DNA of 19,071 bases from GCA-002728855 sp036340635 (lineage in GTDB: Bacteria > Bacteroidota > Bacteroidia > Flavobacteriales > Flavobacteriaceae), in NCBI GenBank assembly GCA_036340635.1, contig JAYYYF010000029.1, positions 1-19,071 on the forward strand. The letters run 5' to 3'. A model generated the notes under the pieces. The model was not told where the DNA came from. It searched no databases and worked only from the letters and a program-made list of their open reading frames with translations. Below, piece by piece: positions 1-6,925 of this stretch. The stretch's first letter is position 1. Every line of letters starts with the position of its first letter. Both the position numbers and the translations under genes were made by a program.

Positions 1-883
1 GAATACTGCTGCAAGAGCAATTGAACCTAAGCTAAGGAAAGGAGACCAAATACTTTTAATTGATGAAGATTTTCCAAGTAATGTTTTTGCATGGAGAAGG
101 GTATGCAATGAAGTTGGATCATCTATCTTGACTGTTTCGAAGGACGAAAATAGTGAGTGGACTTCAGCTATACTTGATCAGATTACTTCTAAGGTTAAGG
201 TGGTCTCCATTTCAAGTTGCCATTGGACAAATGGTGAATATATGGATATGGAATTGATTGGTCAAAAATGTAGAGAAAAGGGGACTTTTTTTATAATTGA
301 TGCTACTCAAAGTCTTGGGGCCAATGAGCATTCCATAAGGAAAATAGATCCTGATTTTTTGATAGCAGCTGCATATAAGTGGATGCTTTGTCCTTATGGT
401 TTGGCAGTTTTATATGTTTCTGATAGATGGTTTGATTCAAGACCACTTGAGGAAACTTGGCTTGCAAGAGACAATGCACATAATTTTTCTGAGCTTGTAA
501 ATTATAGTGATAATTATATGCCTGGAGCTAGGAGGTTTGATATGGGTCAGATAGGTATGCCCACTTTATTACCTGGATCAATAATAGCTTTAGAGCAGAT
601 TAAAAAATGGGGGATTGGTAATATTTCTAGAACTCTGGGAGTTATAAACAATAAAATCTCAAATGAATTAATCAAATATGGGTTTGATATAATTCCTCAG
701 GATAGAAGAGTTAGTCATATTCTTGGGGTTAGAATTCCAAAAGGGAAGAATAAAGATTATGTTTCATGGTTGAGAAGTGAAAATATTTATATAAGTCAAA
801 GGGGAAATTCTTTACGTATTGCACCTCATCTGCATGTCAATGCTAAGGATATAGAAAGGCTTTTAAATTTTCTATCTGTATAG
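1..883 (+). CDS. Class-V PLP-dependent aminotransferase-fold enzyme, 5'-truncated by window edge
   Basis: The reading frame is open from the first complete codon at base 2 to a TAG stop at 881-883, giving 293 visible residues; the true start lies upstream of the window. The frame reads through the TTG at 128, which is therefore not a start. The PLP-site motif DATQSLG begins at base 299: its Asp should bind the pyridine nitrogen of PLP, with Gln nearby. The motif AAYKWML follows, and its Lys at 377-379 is the expected Schiff-base lysine. A later RRFDMG segment is also typical of fold-type-I class-V enzymes. Class V includes cysteine desulfurases, isopenicillin-N-epimerase-like proteins and kynureninase-like proteins; the substrate cannot be read from this fragment. 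I see no cysteine-desulfurase-type catalytic Cys loop, so a desulfurase is less likely. The gene lies 5 nt upstream of an arginase-family gene on the same strand, suggesting one transcript and possibly amino-acid breakdown. Confidence 0.85.
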   Translation, partial: NTAARAIEPKLRKGDQILLIDEDFPSNVFAWRRVCNEVGSSILTVSKDENSEWTSAILDQITSKVKVVSISSCHWTNGEYMDMELIGQKCREKGTFFIIDATQSLGANEHSIRKIDPDFLIAAAYKWMLCPYGLAVLYVSDRWFDSRPLEETWLARDNAHNFSELVNYSDNYMPGARRFDMGQIGMPTLLPGSIIALEQIKKWGIGNISRTLGVINNKISNELIKYGFDIIPQDRRVSHILGVRIPKGKNKDYVSWLRSENIYISQRGNSLRIAPHLHVNAKDIERLLNFLSV

Positions 884-888
884 AACTT

Positions 889-1827
889 ATGGATCCTATC
901 AAAATTATTAAGAACAGGTCTGATATAGGAGCTGGTACTAGAGGTTCTGATATGGGAATTGATGCGATTGAAATTGCAGCAATAAATATTAAGAATGATT
1001 TTTTTAATGCACATCCATATGCTGATGTTAAAACTCATAATGAGACTATATACAACAAAAACAAAAACACCTTTGCAAAGAGAATAAATTTTGTTTGTGA
1101 ACAGTGTCAGAGATTAAGAGATGAAGTAAAAAAAGAATTGGGGAACGGATTTTTTCCTTTAATTCTGTCAGGTGATCATTCATCAGCACTTGGAAGTTTA
1201 TCTGGAATTCAAATGGCATATCCTGATAAGGAAATTGGAGTCATTTGGTTAGATGCTCATGCAGATATTCATACGCCCTACAGCACGCCATCGGGGAATG
1301 TACACGGGATGCCGATTGCGGCTGCGCTTTCCATTGATAACAGGGAGTTTTCAAAAAATAAAGTTTCTGAGTCAACTGAGAAAAATTGGTTGAGAATGAA
1401 AAACATGGGAAATAAATCACCCCTTATAAAACCTGAAAACCTAATCTATTTTGGAGTCAGAGATACAGAAAAAGAAGAAGATCAAATAATTCAGTCCAAA
1501 AAGATTAAAAATTTTTCTGTGGATGAGGTTCGCGGTTTTGGATTAAAATCATGTATTGATCAAACAATACAACAGCTAATCTCTACAGATTTAATATATA
1601 TTAGTTTTGATGTCGATGCTTTGGATTGTGATTTGTTCTCAAGAGGAACGGGGACACCTGTTTCCAAGGGATTTGTGACTAAAGAAATAATTTCAATCAT
1701 AAAAGGAGTAAAAGATACAGGTAAACTCGTAGCACTTGAAATCTGTGAAATAAATCCCTTGTTAGATAATAAAGGAAATCAAATGGCGGAGTCATCATTT
1801 GAAATTATTTCTTCGGTTTTTAGTTGA
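889..1827 (+). CDS. Arginase family (ureohydrolase) protein, probable arginase
   Basis: A 312-residue protein of normal arginase length. The binuclear manganese ligands are all present: H97 in SGDHS, D122, H124 and D126 in DAHADIHTP, and D241 and D243 in SFDVDALD. The loop SGNVHGMP supplies H139, equivalent to the catalytic His141 of human arginase I, and E287 in EINP matches the conserved guanidinium-side Glu. The TPSGNVHG loop resembles true arginases more than agmatinases or formimidoylglutamases, so arginine to ornithine plus urea is the best guess, but the substrate is inferred. The usual GGDHS motif reads SGDHS here. It follows a PLP enzyme by 5 nt and probably shares its transcript. 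Its stop is 2 nt from the stop of the convergent aconitase. Codons 129-148 are strikingly GC-rich (see the separate entry). Confidence 0.88.
   Translation: MDPIKIIKNRSDIGAGTRGSDMGIDAIEIAAINIKNDFFNAHPYADVKTHNETIYNKNKNTFAKRINFVCEQCQRLRDEVKKELGNGFFPLILSGDHSSALGSLSGIQMAYPDKEIGVIWLDAHADIHTPYSTPSGNVHGMPIAAALSIDNREFSKNKVSESTEKNWLRMKNMGNKSPLIKPENLIYFGVRDTEKEEDQIIQSKKIKNFSVDEVRGFGLKSCIDQTIQQLISTDLIYISFDVDALDCDLFSRGTGTPVSKGFVTKEIISIIKGVKDTGKLVALEICEINPLLDNKGNQMAESSFEIISSVFS
1271..1330 (+). other. GC-rich, CpG-rich island inside the arginase gene
   Basis: By direct count, 36 of these 60 bases are G or C (60%), against 22 of 60 in the preceding block (1211-1270 is similar to 1201-1260, which was the block counted) and 19 of 60 in the following block. 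Seven CpG dinucleotides fall here. Codons 129-148 use ACG, CCC, AGC, TCG, GGG, CCG and GCG, with 14 of 20 third positions G or C, although the flanking codons are AT-biased. The patch encodes the conserved loop around S135-G136-N137-V138-H139, so the protein reads as a normal arginase across it. The reading frame is intact on both sides. Confidence 0.8.
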
Positions 1828-1829
1828 TT

Positions 1830-4103
1830 TTATCCTTTATTAGGATTTCCTTTTTTAATTAGATTAAGTGCTGAACCCTCTTTAAACCAATCTATTTGTT
1901 GTTTGTTGTAGGAATGATTAGCTGTAATTTTATCCTTAGAACCATCTGAGTGAACAATTTCAATTATTAGGGGTTTGTCAGGAGAAAAATCTTTTAGATC
2001 TAAAAAATTAAAGGTATCATCTTCTTGAATCATATCATAGTCACTTTCTTTACTAAATGTGAGCGCTAGCATTCCTTGTTTTTTAAGATTGCTTTCATGA
2101 ATTCTTGCAAATGATTTGACAAGAACGACCATGACCCCAAGGTGTCGGGGCTCCATAGCAGCATGCTCTCTAGATGAACCTTCTCCATAATTTTGATCAC
2201 CTACCACTACAGTTTTAACCCCAATTTTTTTATATTCTCTTTGAACTTCCGGTACTCCACCATATTCACCTGTGAGTTGATTTTTAACTAGGTTAGTTTT
2301 TTTATTAAAAGCGTTGACTGCACCAATCAAACAATTATTTGAAATATTATCTAGATGACCTCTGTATCTTAGCCAAGGACCGGCCATTGAAATATGATCA
2401 GTTGTACACTTACCATATGCCTTAATTAACAATTTTGCATTATATATATTTTTTTGATCCCATGATTCAAATGGTTCAAGGACTTGAAGTCTTTGGGAAT
2501 CCTTTTTAATAATAACTTCAATATCTGAACCATCATTTGATGGAGGGACAAAACCATTATCTTCAAAATCAAACCCTTTAGGAGGAAGTTCTAATCCTTC
2601 AGGAGCCTCTAATTTGACTTCTTCACCATCTTCATTTAAAAGGGTATCAGTAATTGGATTGAAGTCAAGTTTTCCTGATATGGCAACTGCAGCTACCATT
2701 TCTGGAGATGCAACAAACGCATGGGTGTTTGGATTTCCATCTGCGCGTTTTGCAAAATTTCTATTGAATGAGTGAATAATAGAATTTTTTTCTTCTTTAT
2801 TTGCCCCTTTTCTATCCCATTGGCCTATACAAGGGCCACAAGCATTTGTGAATATTTTAGCTTCTAGGTTTTCAAAAATGCCAAGCAAACCATCGCGTTC
2901 GGCGGTATATCTTACCTGTTCAGATCCAGGATTTATTCCAAAATCAGCTTTTGTTTTTAAGTTTTTATCTACCGCTTGTTTAGCAATACTTGCAGCTCTG
3001 GAAAGATCTTCATATGAAGAGTTTGTACAAGACCCGATAAGTCCCCACTCAACTTTTAAAGGCCATTTTTCTTTTTTAGCCTTTTCTCCCATCTCCGCTA
3101 CAGGAGTAGCAAGATCAGGGGTAAATGGTCCATTAATATGCGGGGATAGTAAATCCAAATCTATTTCGATAACTTGATCAAAATATTTTTCAGGTTCCTC
3201 ATAAACTTCAGGATCTGCAGTTAAATGATCCTTGACATTGTTAGCAGCATCAGCAACATCATCTCTTCCAGTTGCACGTAAATATCTCTCCATGGATAAA
3301 TCATAGCCAAATGTTGAGGTAGTTGCACCAACTTCAGCCCCCATATTACATATTGTTCCTTTACCTGTGCAAGACATAGATTTTGCGCCAGGGCCAAAGT
3401 ATTCAATTATTGCACCTGTACCACCTTTCACAGTAAGAATACCAGCAACTTTAAGTATTACATCTTTTGGAGCAGTCCATCCGTTTAATTTTCCAGTTAA
3501 TTTTACCCCTATCAATTTTGGAAATTTAAGTTCCCAGGGCATTCCTGCCATTACATCAACTGCATCTGCACCACCAACTCCAATAGCAACCATTCCAAGA
3601 CCTCCAGCATTAACTGTGTGAGAATCAGTTCCTATCATCATTCCCCCAGGGAAAGCATAATTTTCAAGAACAACTTGATGTATTATTCCAGCACCAGGTT
3701 TCCAAAAGCCAATTCCATATTTATTTGAAACAGATTCTAGGAAATTAAAGACTTCAGCACTAACATTATTTGCGTTTTTTAGATCACTTACTGCACCCTC
3801 TTTAGCTAGAATTAAATGATCACAATGGACCGTTGTTGGAACTGCAACTTTTACCTTGCCAGCTTGCATAAATTGTAATAAGGCCATTTGTGCTGTTGCA
3901 TCTTGACAAGCTATCCGATCAGGTGCAAAATTGACATAGTCTACACCCCTTGCATGTTTTTTTACTACTTTTTTGTCCCAGAGATGGGCGTAAAGAATTT
4001 TTTCACTTGAACTTAAAGGCCTTCCAAGAATATCCTTAGTTGATTTTACCCGGGCCTCCAAGTTTTCATAAAACCTTTTTATCATCTCAATATCAAAAGC
4101 CAT
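1830..4103 (-). CDS. acn: Aconitate hydratase, mitochondrial-type
   Basis: A 757-residue [4Fe-4S] enzyme that interconverts citrate and isocitrate in the TCA cycle. The cluster cysteines are C359 in GSCTNSS and C422 and C425 in CGPCIGQW, almost exactly the spacing of mitochondrial aconitase. Other family motifs are IGTDSHTVNAGGLG (about 157-170) in the N-terminal domains, and NYGEGSSREHAA (about 638-649) in the C-terminal swivel domain with the substrate-binding Ser-Ser-Arg. The length and these motifs fit the mitochondrial-type subfamily rather than AcnA/IRP (about 890) or AcnB (about 860). I chose the ATG at 4103 (protein beginning MAFDIEMIKRFYENL) over an in-frame TTG at 4127, because the remembered family N-terminus begins MAFDI and the TTG lies within a possible -7 element. 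It is divergent from tuf and convergent with the arginase. Confidence 0.96.
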   Translation of the reverse strand: MAFDIEMIKRFYENLEARVKSTKDILGRPLSSSEKILYAHLWDKKVVKKHARGVDYVNFAPDRIACQDATAQMALLQFMQAGKVKVAVPTTVHCDHLILAKEGAVSDLKNANNVSAEVFNFLESVSNKYGIGFWKPGAGIIHQVVLENYAFPGGMMIGTDSHTVNAGGLGMVAIGVGGADAVDVMAGMPWELKFPKLIGVKLTGKLNGWTAPKDVILKVAGILTVKGGTGAIIEYFGPGAKSMSCTGKGTICNMGAEVGATTSTFGYDLSMERYLRATGRDDVADAANNVKDHLTADPEVYEEPEKYFDQVIEIDLDLLSPHINGPFTPDLATPVAEMGEKAKKEKWPLKVEWGLIGSCTNSSYEDLSRAASIAKQAVDKNLKTKADFGINPGSEQVRYTAERDGLLGIFENLEAKIFTNACGPCIGQWDRKGANKEEKNSIIHSFNRNFAKRADGNPNTHAFVASPEMVAAVAISGKLDFNPITDTLLNEDGEEVKLEAPEGLELPPKGFDFEDNGFVPPSNDGSDIEVIIKKDSQRLQVLEPFESWDQKNIYNAKLLIKAYGKCTTDHISMAGPWLRYRGHLDNISNNCLIGAVNAFNKKTNLVKNQLTGEYGGVPEVQREYKKIGVKTVVVGDQNYGEGSSREHAAMEPRHLGVMVVLVKSFARIHESNLKKQGMLALTFSKESDYDMIQEDDTFNFLDLKDFSPDKPLIIEIVHSDGSKDKITANHSYNKQQIDWFKEGSALNLIKKGNPNKG
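1832..1860 (+). terminator. Weak candidate terminator after the arginase gene
   Basis: A 5-bp inverted repeat, ATCCT (1832-1836) and AGGAT (1842-1846), with a 5-nt loop is followed by the T-rich run TTCCTTTTTTAATT. It begins 4 nt after the arginase stop, but it lies inside the last codons of the convergent aconitase gene. The stem is short and AT-containing, so this is only a possibility. Confidence 0.25.
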
Positions 4104-4124
4104 AGAACACTTGTTTCTGAAATG

Positions 4125-4132
4125 CAAAAATA
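4125..4132 (-). promoter_or_regulatory. Possible Bacteroidota -7 element for aconitase
   Basis: Read on the minus strand the bases are TATTTTTG, matching the Bacteroidota -7 consensus TAnnTTTG. Transcription would begin about 7 nt downstream and leave a 5' leader of roughly 15-20 nt before the ATG at 4103. I see no TTTG -33 element at the usual distance; a TTTG lies about 40 nt further upstream, which is too far. AT-rich DNA can give such matches by chance. Confidence 0.3.
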
Positions 4133-4283
4133 CAAAAATTTAAGACGGGTTTTTATTTTTATAAAAGTCTTGCAAACTCTAAAACAGCAAGGATATTTTT
4201 CTCCTCATTGTATATTATACTTTTTAATTATTTTTATTTGGAAAAAATGTTTCAAATACACCACATTTATTGATAAAATTTTA

Positions 4284-4291
4284 TAAATTTG
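4284..4291 (+). promoter_or_regulatory. Possible Bacteroidota -7 element for the tuf operon
   Basis: TAAATTTG matches the Bacteroidota consensus TAnnTTTG exactly, 32 nt upstream of the tuf ATG, leaving a short A-rich leader. No TTTG -33 element stands at the usual spacing of about 17-23 nt; the nearest one upstream is at 4237-4240. A promoter for the highly expressed tuf cluster is expected in this 220-nt divergent region, and this is the best match I see. Confidence 0.42.
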
Positions 4292-4323
4292 CTGCCTCTT
4301 AATTAATAAAGACAGAAAAAATT

Positions 4324-5511
4324 ATGGCTAAAGAAACTTTCGATCGGTCAAAACCCCATTTAAATATTGGAACAATTGGCCACGTGGATCATGGGAAAAC
4401 TACACTTACTGCTGCTATCACAAAGGTGTTAGCTGATGCTGGTTTATCTGAAGCGAAAAGCTTTGATCAAATAGATAATGCCCCTGAGGAAAAAGAAAGA
4501 GGTATTACTATTAACACTTCCCATGTTGAATATCAAACACAAAATCGTCATTATGCACATGTGGATTGCCCTGGTCATGCCGATTATGTTAAAAATATGG
4601 TTACAGGTGCTGCACAAATGGATGGCGCCATATTGGTTGTAGCTGCAACCGATGGACCAATGCCTCAAACAAGAGAACATATTCTTTTAGGTCGCCAGGT
4701 TGGTGTTCCTAGAATTGTTGTTTTTCTAAATAAAGCTGACATGGTTGATGATCAAGAATTGCTTGAGTTGGTAGAGATGGAGGTTAGAGAACAATTATCT
4801 TTTTATGATTATGATGGTGATAACACTCCAGTTATTTTAGGATCTGCTCTAGGAGCCCTAAATGGAGAACAGAAATGGATTGATACTATCCTTAAACTTA
4901 TGGAAGAAGTTGACAAATGGATTGAATTACCTCAGAGAGAGGTTGATAAAGATTTTCTAATGCCTGTTGAAGACGTTTTCTCAATAACAGGTAGAGGTAC
5001 TGTTGCTACAGGTAGAATTGAGACAGGAGTATCTAATACGGGAGACGAAGTTGACATAATTGGAATGGGAGCAGAAAAACTTAAGTCAACTGTTACCGGA
5101 GTTGAAATGTTTAGAAAAATTCTTGACCGTGGAGAAGCAGGTGATAACGTAGGAATATTGTTAAGAGGTATTGAAAAAACAGATATAACAAGAGGGATGG
5201 TGATATGTAAACCGGGTTCAGTAAAGCCCCATGCAAAATTTAAAGGAGAAGTTTATGTTTTGAAAAAAGAAGAAGGAGGAAGACATACGCCTTTCCATAA
5301 TAATTATAGGCCTCAGTTCTACGTAAGGACAACTGATGTAACTGGTAATATAATTCTCCCTGATGGAGTTGAGATGGTTATGCCAGGGGACAATTTAACT
5401 ATAACAGTAGATTTGATTCAGCCAATTGCATTAAATAAAGGTCTTCGCTTTGCGATTCGTGAAGGCGGTAGGACTGTTGGTGCTGGACAGGTTACTGAGA
5501 TTTTGGATTAA
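4324..5511 (+). CDS. tuf: Translation elongation factor Tu
   Basis: A 395-residue GTPase that brings aminoacyl-tRNA to the ribosomal A site. The G motifs are complete: P-loop GHVDHGKT (19-26), switch I RGITIN (59-64), DCPGH (81-85) with catalytic H85, and NKAD (136-139). Domains 2 and 3 follow, beginning around residue 205 and ending in GRTVGAGQVTEI. Full length and intact. The upstream leader is A-rich without a clear Shine-Dalgarno sequence, as is usual for Bacteroidota. It heads the supercluster; tRNA-Trp and secE lie directly downstream, an order like that of tufB in Escherichia coli. The tRNA genes that precede tufB in E. coli are absent here, and aconitase is the divergent neighbour. 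Confidence 0.98.
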   Translation: MAKETFDRSKPHLNIGTIGHVDHGKTTLTAAITKVLADAGLSEAKSFDQIDNAPEEKERGITINTSHVEYQTQNRHYAHVDCPGHADYVKNMVTGAAQMDGAILVVAATDGPMPQTREHILLGRQVGVPRIVVFLNKADMVDDQELLELVEMEVREQLSFYDYDGDNTPVILGSALGALNGEQKWIDTILKLMEEVDKWIELPQREVDKDFLMPVEDVFSITGRGTVATGRIETGVSNTGDEVDIIGMGAEKLKSTVTGVEMFRKILDRGEAGDNVGILLRGIEKTDITRGMVICKPGSVKPHAKFKGEVYVLKKEEGGRHTPFHNNYRPQFYVRTTDVTGNIILPDGVEMVMPGDNLTITVDLIQPIALNKGLRFAIREGGRTVGAGQVTEILD

Positions 5512-5532
5512 TTTAAGTTTTTAAACTAATAA

Positions 5533-5569
5533 ATAAGGTATCAGATAGCTAGCCTATCGGATACCTTAT
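5533..5569 (+). promoter_or_regulatory. Strong hairpin between tuf and tRNA-Trp
   Basis: A near-perfect inverted repeat: outer arms ATAAGGTATC (5533-5542) and GATACCTTAT (5560-5569) pair over 10 bp, then an A/G mismatch, then GATAG (5544-5548) with CTATC (5554-5558), and a 5-nt CTAGC loop. It starts 22 nt after the tuf stop and ends 12 nt before the tRNA. No U-tract follows, so a plain intrinsic terminator is unlikely. It could be a 3'-end stabiliser for abundant tuf mRNA, an RNase III type processing site, or a partial attenuator. Confidence 0.75.
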
Positions 5570-5581
5570 GTTACGATAAAA

Positions 5582-5654
5582 ACGGGTTTAGCTCAGTTGG
5601 TAGAGCACTGGTCTCCAAAACCAGGTGTCGGGAGTTCGAGTCTCTCAACCCGTG
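5582..5654 (+). tRNA. trnW: tRNA-Trp (CCA anticodon)
   Basis: A 73-nt cloverleaf. The acceptor arms ACGGGTT and AACCCGT pair over 7 bp. The D arm is GCTC/GAGC and the anticodon stem is CTGGT/ACCAG with loop CTCCAAA, giving anticodon CCA for Trp. The T stem is GGGAG/CTCTC with one G-U pair and a TTCGAGT loop. The discriminator base is G. The 3' CCA is not encoded and must be added after transcription. It sits between tuf and secE, a conserved location in bacteria, and is probably cut from a tuf-tRNA-secE transcript. Confidence 0.97.
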
Positions 5655-5673
5655 CGTAAATGGAAGGTAAAGT

Positions 5674-5871
5674 ATGACAGCTATTTTTTCATATATTAAA
5701 AACTCATTTAAAGAACTAAAAGACAATGTTTCTTGGACTCCTAGATCAGAATTACAACGATTGGTTACCGTGGTTTTTGTTTTTTCAATAATTTTTTCAA
5801 TAGCGATCTGGGGAGCTGATACTGTACTATCCAAAATAGTAGGAATCTATTTTGAAATTATAAATGGTTAG
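5674..5871 (+). CDS. secE: Preprotein translocase subunit SecE
   Basis: A 65-residue single-span membrane protein that clamps SecY in the SecYEG channel. It has an amphipathic N-terminal helix (residues about 4-20, with FKELKDNVSWTPRSEL leading into the membrane) and one hydrophobic segment at about 30-46. This is the short one-helix form usual outside the enterobacteria. It begins 19 nt after tRNA-Trp. GGAAGG, 7 nt upstream of the ATG, is one of the few Shine-Dalgarno-like sites in the window. A five-codon ATG frame (5660-5677) ends across the start codon as ATGA. The gene precedes nusG, the standard order. Confidence 0.95.
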   Translation: MTAIFSYIKNSFKELKDNVSWTPRSELQRLVTVVFVFSIIFSIAIWGADTVLSKIVGIYFEIING

Positions 5872-5872
5872 A

Positions 5873-6424
5873 ATGGCGGAAATTGATGCTAAAAACTGGT
5901 ATGTCGTTAGAGCTGTTAGTGGTCAGGAATCTAAAATCAAAGATCATATAATGACTGAGATGACTAGATTAGGCTTTCAAAAAGAAGTTGAAGATATTTT
6001 GGTTCCTACAGAAAAAGTTGTTCAAATTCGCAACGGTAAAAAAATAAGTAAAGAGCGTGTTTATTTTCCTGGTTACATAATGATCAAAGCAAATTTGGTT
6101 GGTGAAATTCCCCATGCTATTCGTTCTGTTACAAATGTAATTGGATTTTTAGGTGAAACTAAAGGAGGTGATCCGGTTCCTCTGAGACCTTCAGAAGTTA
6201 ATAGAATGTTGGGCAAAGTAGATGAACTTGCTATTTCTGTGGATCAAATATCTATTCCTTTTGTTATAGGCGAAAGTGTAAAAGTTATAGATGGACCTTT
6301 CAATGGCTTTACTGGGTCAATAGAAAAAATTAATGAAGAGAAAAGAAAACTTGAGGTAATGGTTAAGATATTTGGGAGGAAGACGCCACTTGAGTTAAGT
6401 TATATGCAAGTTGAAAAAATTTAA
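5873..6424 (+). CDS. nusG: Transcription termination/antitermination factor NusG
   Basis: A 183-residue factor that binds the RNA polymerase clamp and controls elongation, pausing and coupling to translation. The NGN domain spans about residues 8-115, including WYVVRAVSGQE and FPGYI (65-69). A KOW domain follows (about 132-160, around GESVKVIDGPFNGFTG). I place the start at the ATG at 5873, one base after the secE stop, giving MAEIDAKNWY. An in-frame ATG at 5864 would add MVR and overlap secE by 8 nt; the family usually begins just before the KxWYVV motif, so the inner start is preferred but not proven. The tight spacing to secE suggests translational coupling. Confidence 0.96.
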   Translation: MAEIDAKNWYVVRAVSGQESKIKDHIMTEMTRLGFQKEVEDILVPTEKVVQIRNGKKISKERVYFPGYIMIKANLVGEIPHAIRSVTNVIGFLGETKGGDPVPLRPSEVNRMLGKVDELAISVDQISIPFVIGESVKVIDGPFNGFTGSIEKINEEKRKLEVMVKIFGRKTPLELSYMQVEKI

Positions 6425-6470
6425 TTAATAGTTATTTAATATTTTAATCTGAGACAGAGAAAATTTAAAA

Positions 6471-6914
6471 ATGGCAAAGCAATTAAGTAAAGTTTTAAAA
6501 TTACAAATCAGAGGAGGAGCTGCAAATCCATCACCTCCTGTTGGACCTGCACTAGGTGCTGCTGGAGTTAATATAATGGAATTTTGCAAACAATTTAATT
6601 CTAGAACTCAGGATAAGCCAGGTAAGGTTTTACCTGTTGTAATATCAGTTTATCAGGATAAATCATTTGATTTTGTGATCAAAACTGCTCCTGCCGCTCT
6701 CCAATTAATGGATGCTGCTAAATTAAAAAAAGGATCCGGCGAGCCAAATAGAGAAAAAGTTGGTACAGTAACATGGGATCAGGTGAAAAGTATTGCAGAG
6801 GATAAAATGCAGGATTTGAATGCTTTTACTGTTGAGTCTGCTATGAAAATGGTTGCAGGAACCGCAAGATCTATGGGGTTCATTGTTAAAGGAGATCCTC
6901 CATTTAATGTTTAA
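6471..6914 (+). CDS. rplK: 50S ribosomal protein L11 (uL11)
   Basis: A 147-residue protein that binds the GTPase-associated region of 23S rRNA with the L10/L12 stalk. It shows the hallmark N-terminal stretch PSPPVGPALGAAGVNIMEF (about 21-39) and the C-terminal rRNA-binding half ending in ARSMGFIVKG. The length is typical. The 46-nt gap from nusG is A/T-rich and I see no strong hairpin or recognisable L1-binding leader in it. rplA starts 11 nt downstream, so the two are very probably co-translated. Confidence 0.98.
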   Translation: MAKQLSKVLKLQIRGGAANPSPPVGPALGAAGVNIMEFCKQFNSRTQDKPGKVLPVVISVYQDKSFDFVIKTAPAALQLMDAAKLKKGSGEPNREKVGTVTWDQVKSIAEDKMQDLNAFTVESAMKMVAGTARSMGFIVKGDPPFNV

Positions 6915-6925
6915 TATTTGTTGCG

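Noticed and set aside
128..130. TTG as the start of the class-V aminotransferase-fold gene
   Set aside because: The frame is open upstream to the window edge and already encodes family-like sequence before this point, so the gene is truncated by the window.
2848..3621. Plus-strand open frames opposite aconitase
   Set aside because: They lie within a strongly conserved gene on the other strand and have no family likeness or gene-like leaders.
4104..4127. TTG at 4127 as the start of aconitase
   Set aside because: The ATG at 4103 gives the usual MAFDI beginning; the extension lacks family likeness and overlaps a possible -7 element.
5571..5834. Minus-strand open frame crossing tRNA-Trp and secE
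   Set aside because: It would be antisense to a tRNA and to a clear secE gene; part of its sequence is just the reverse of the tRNA.
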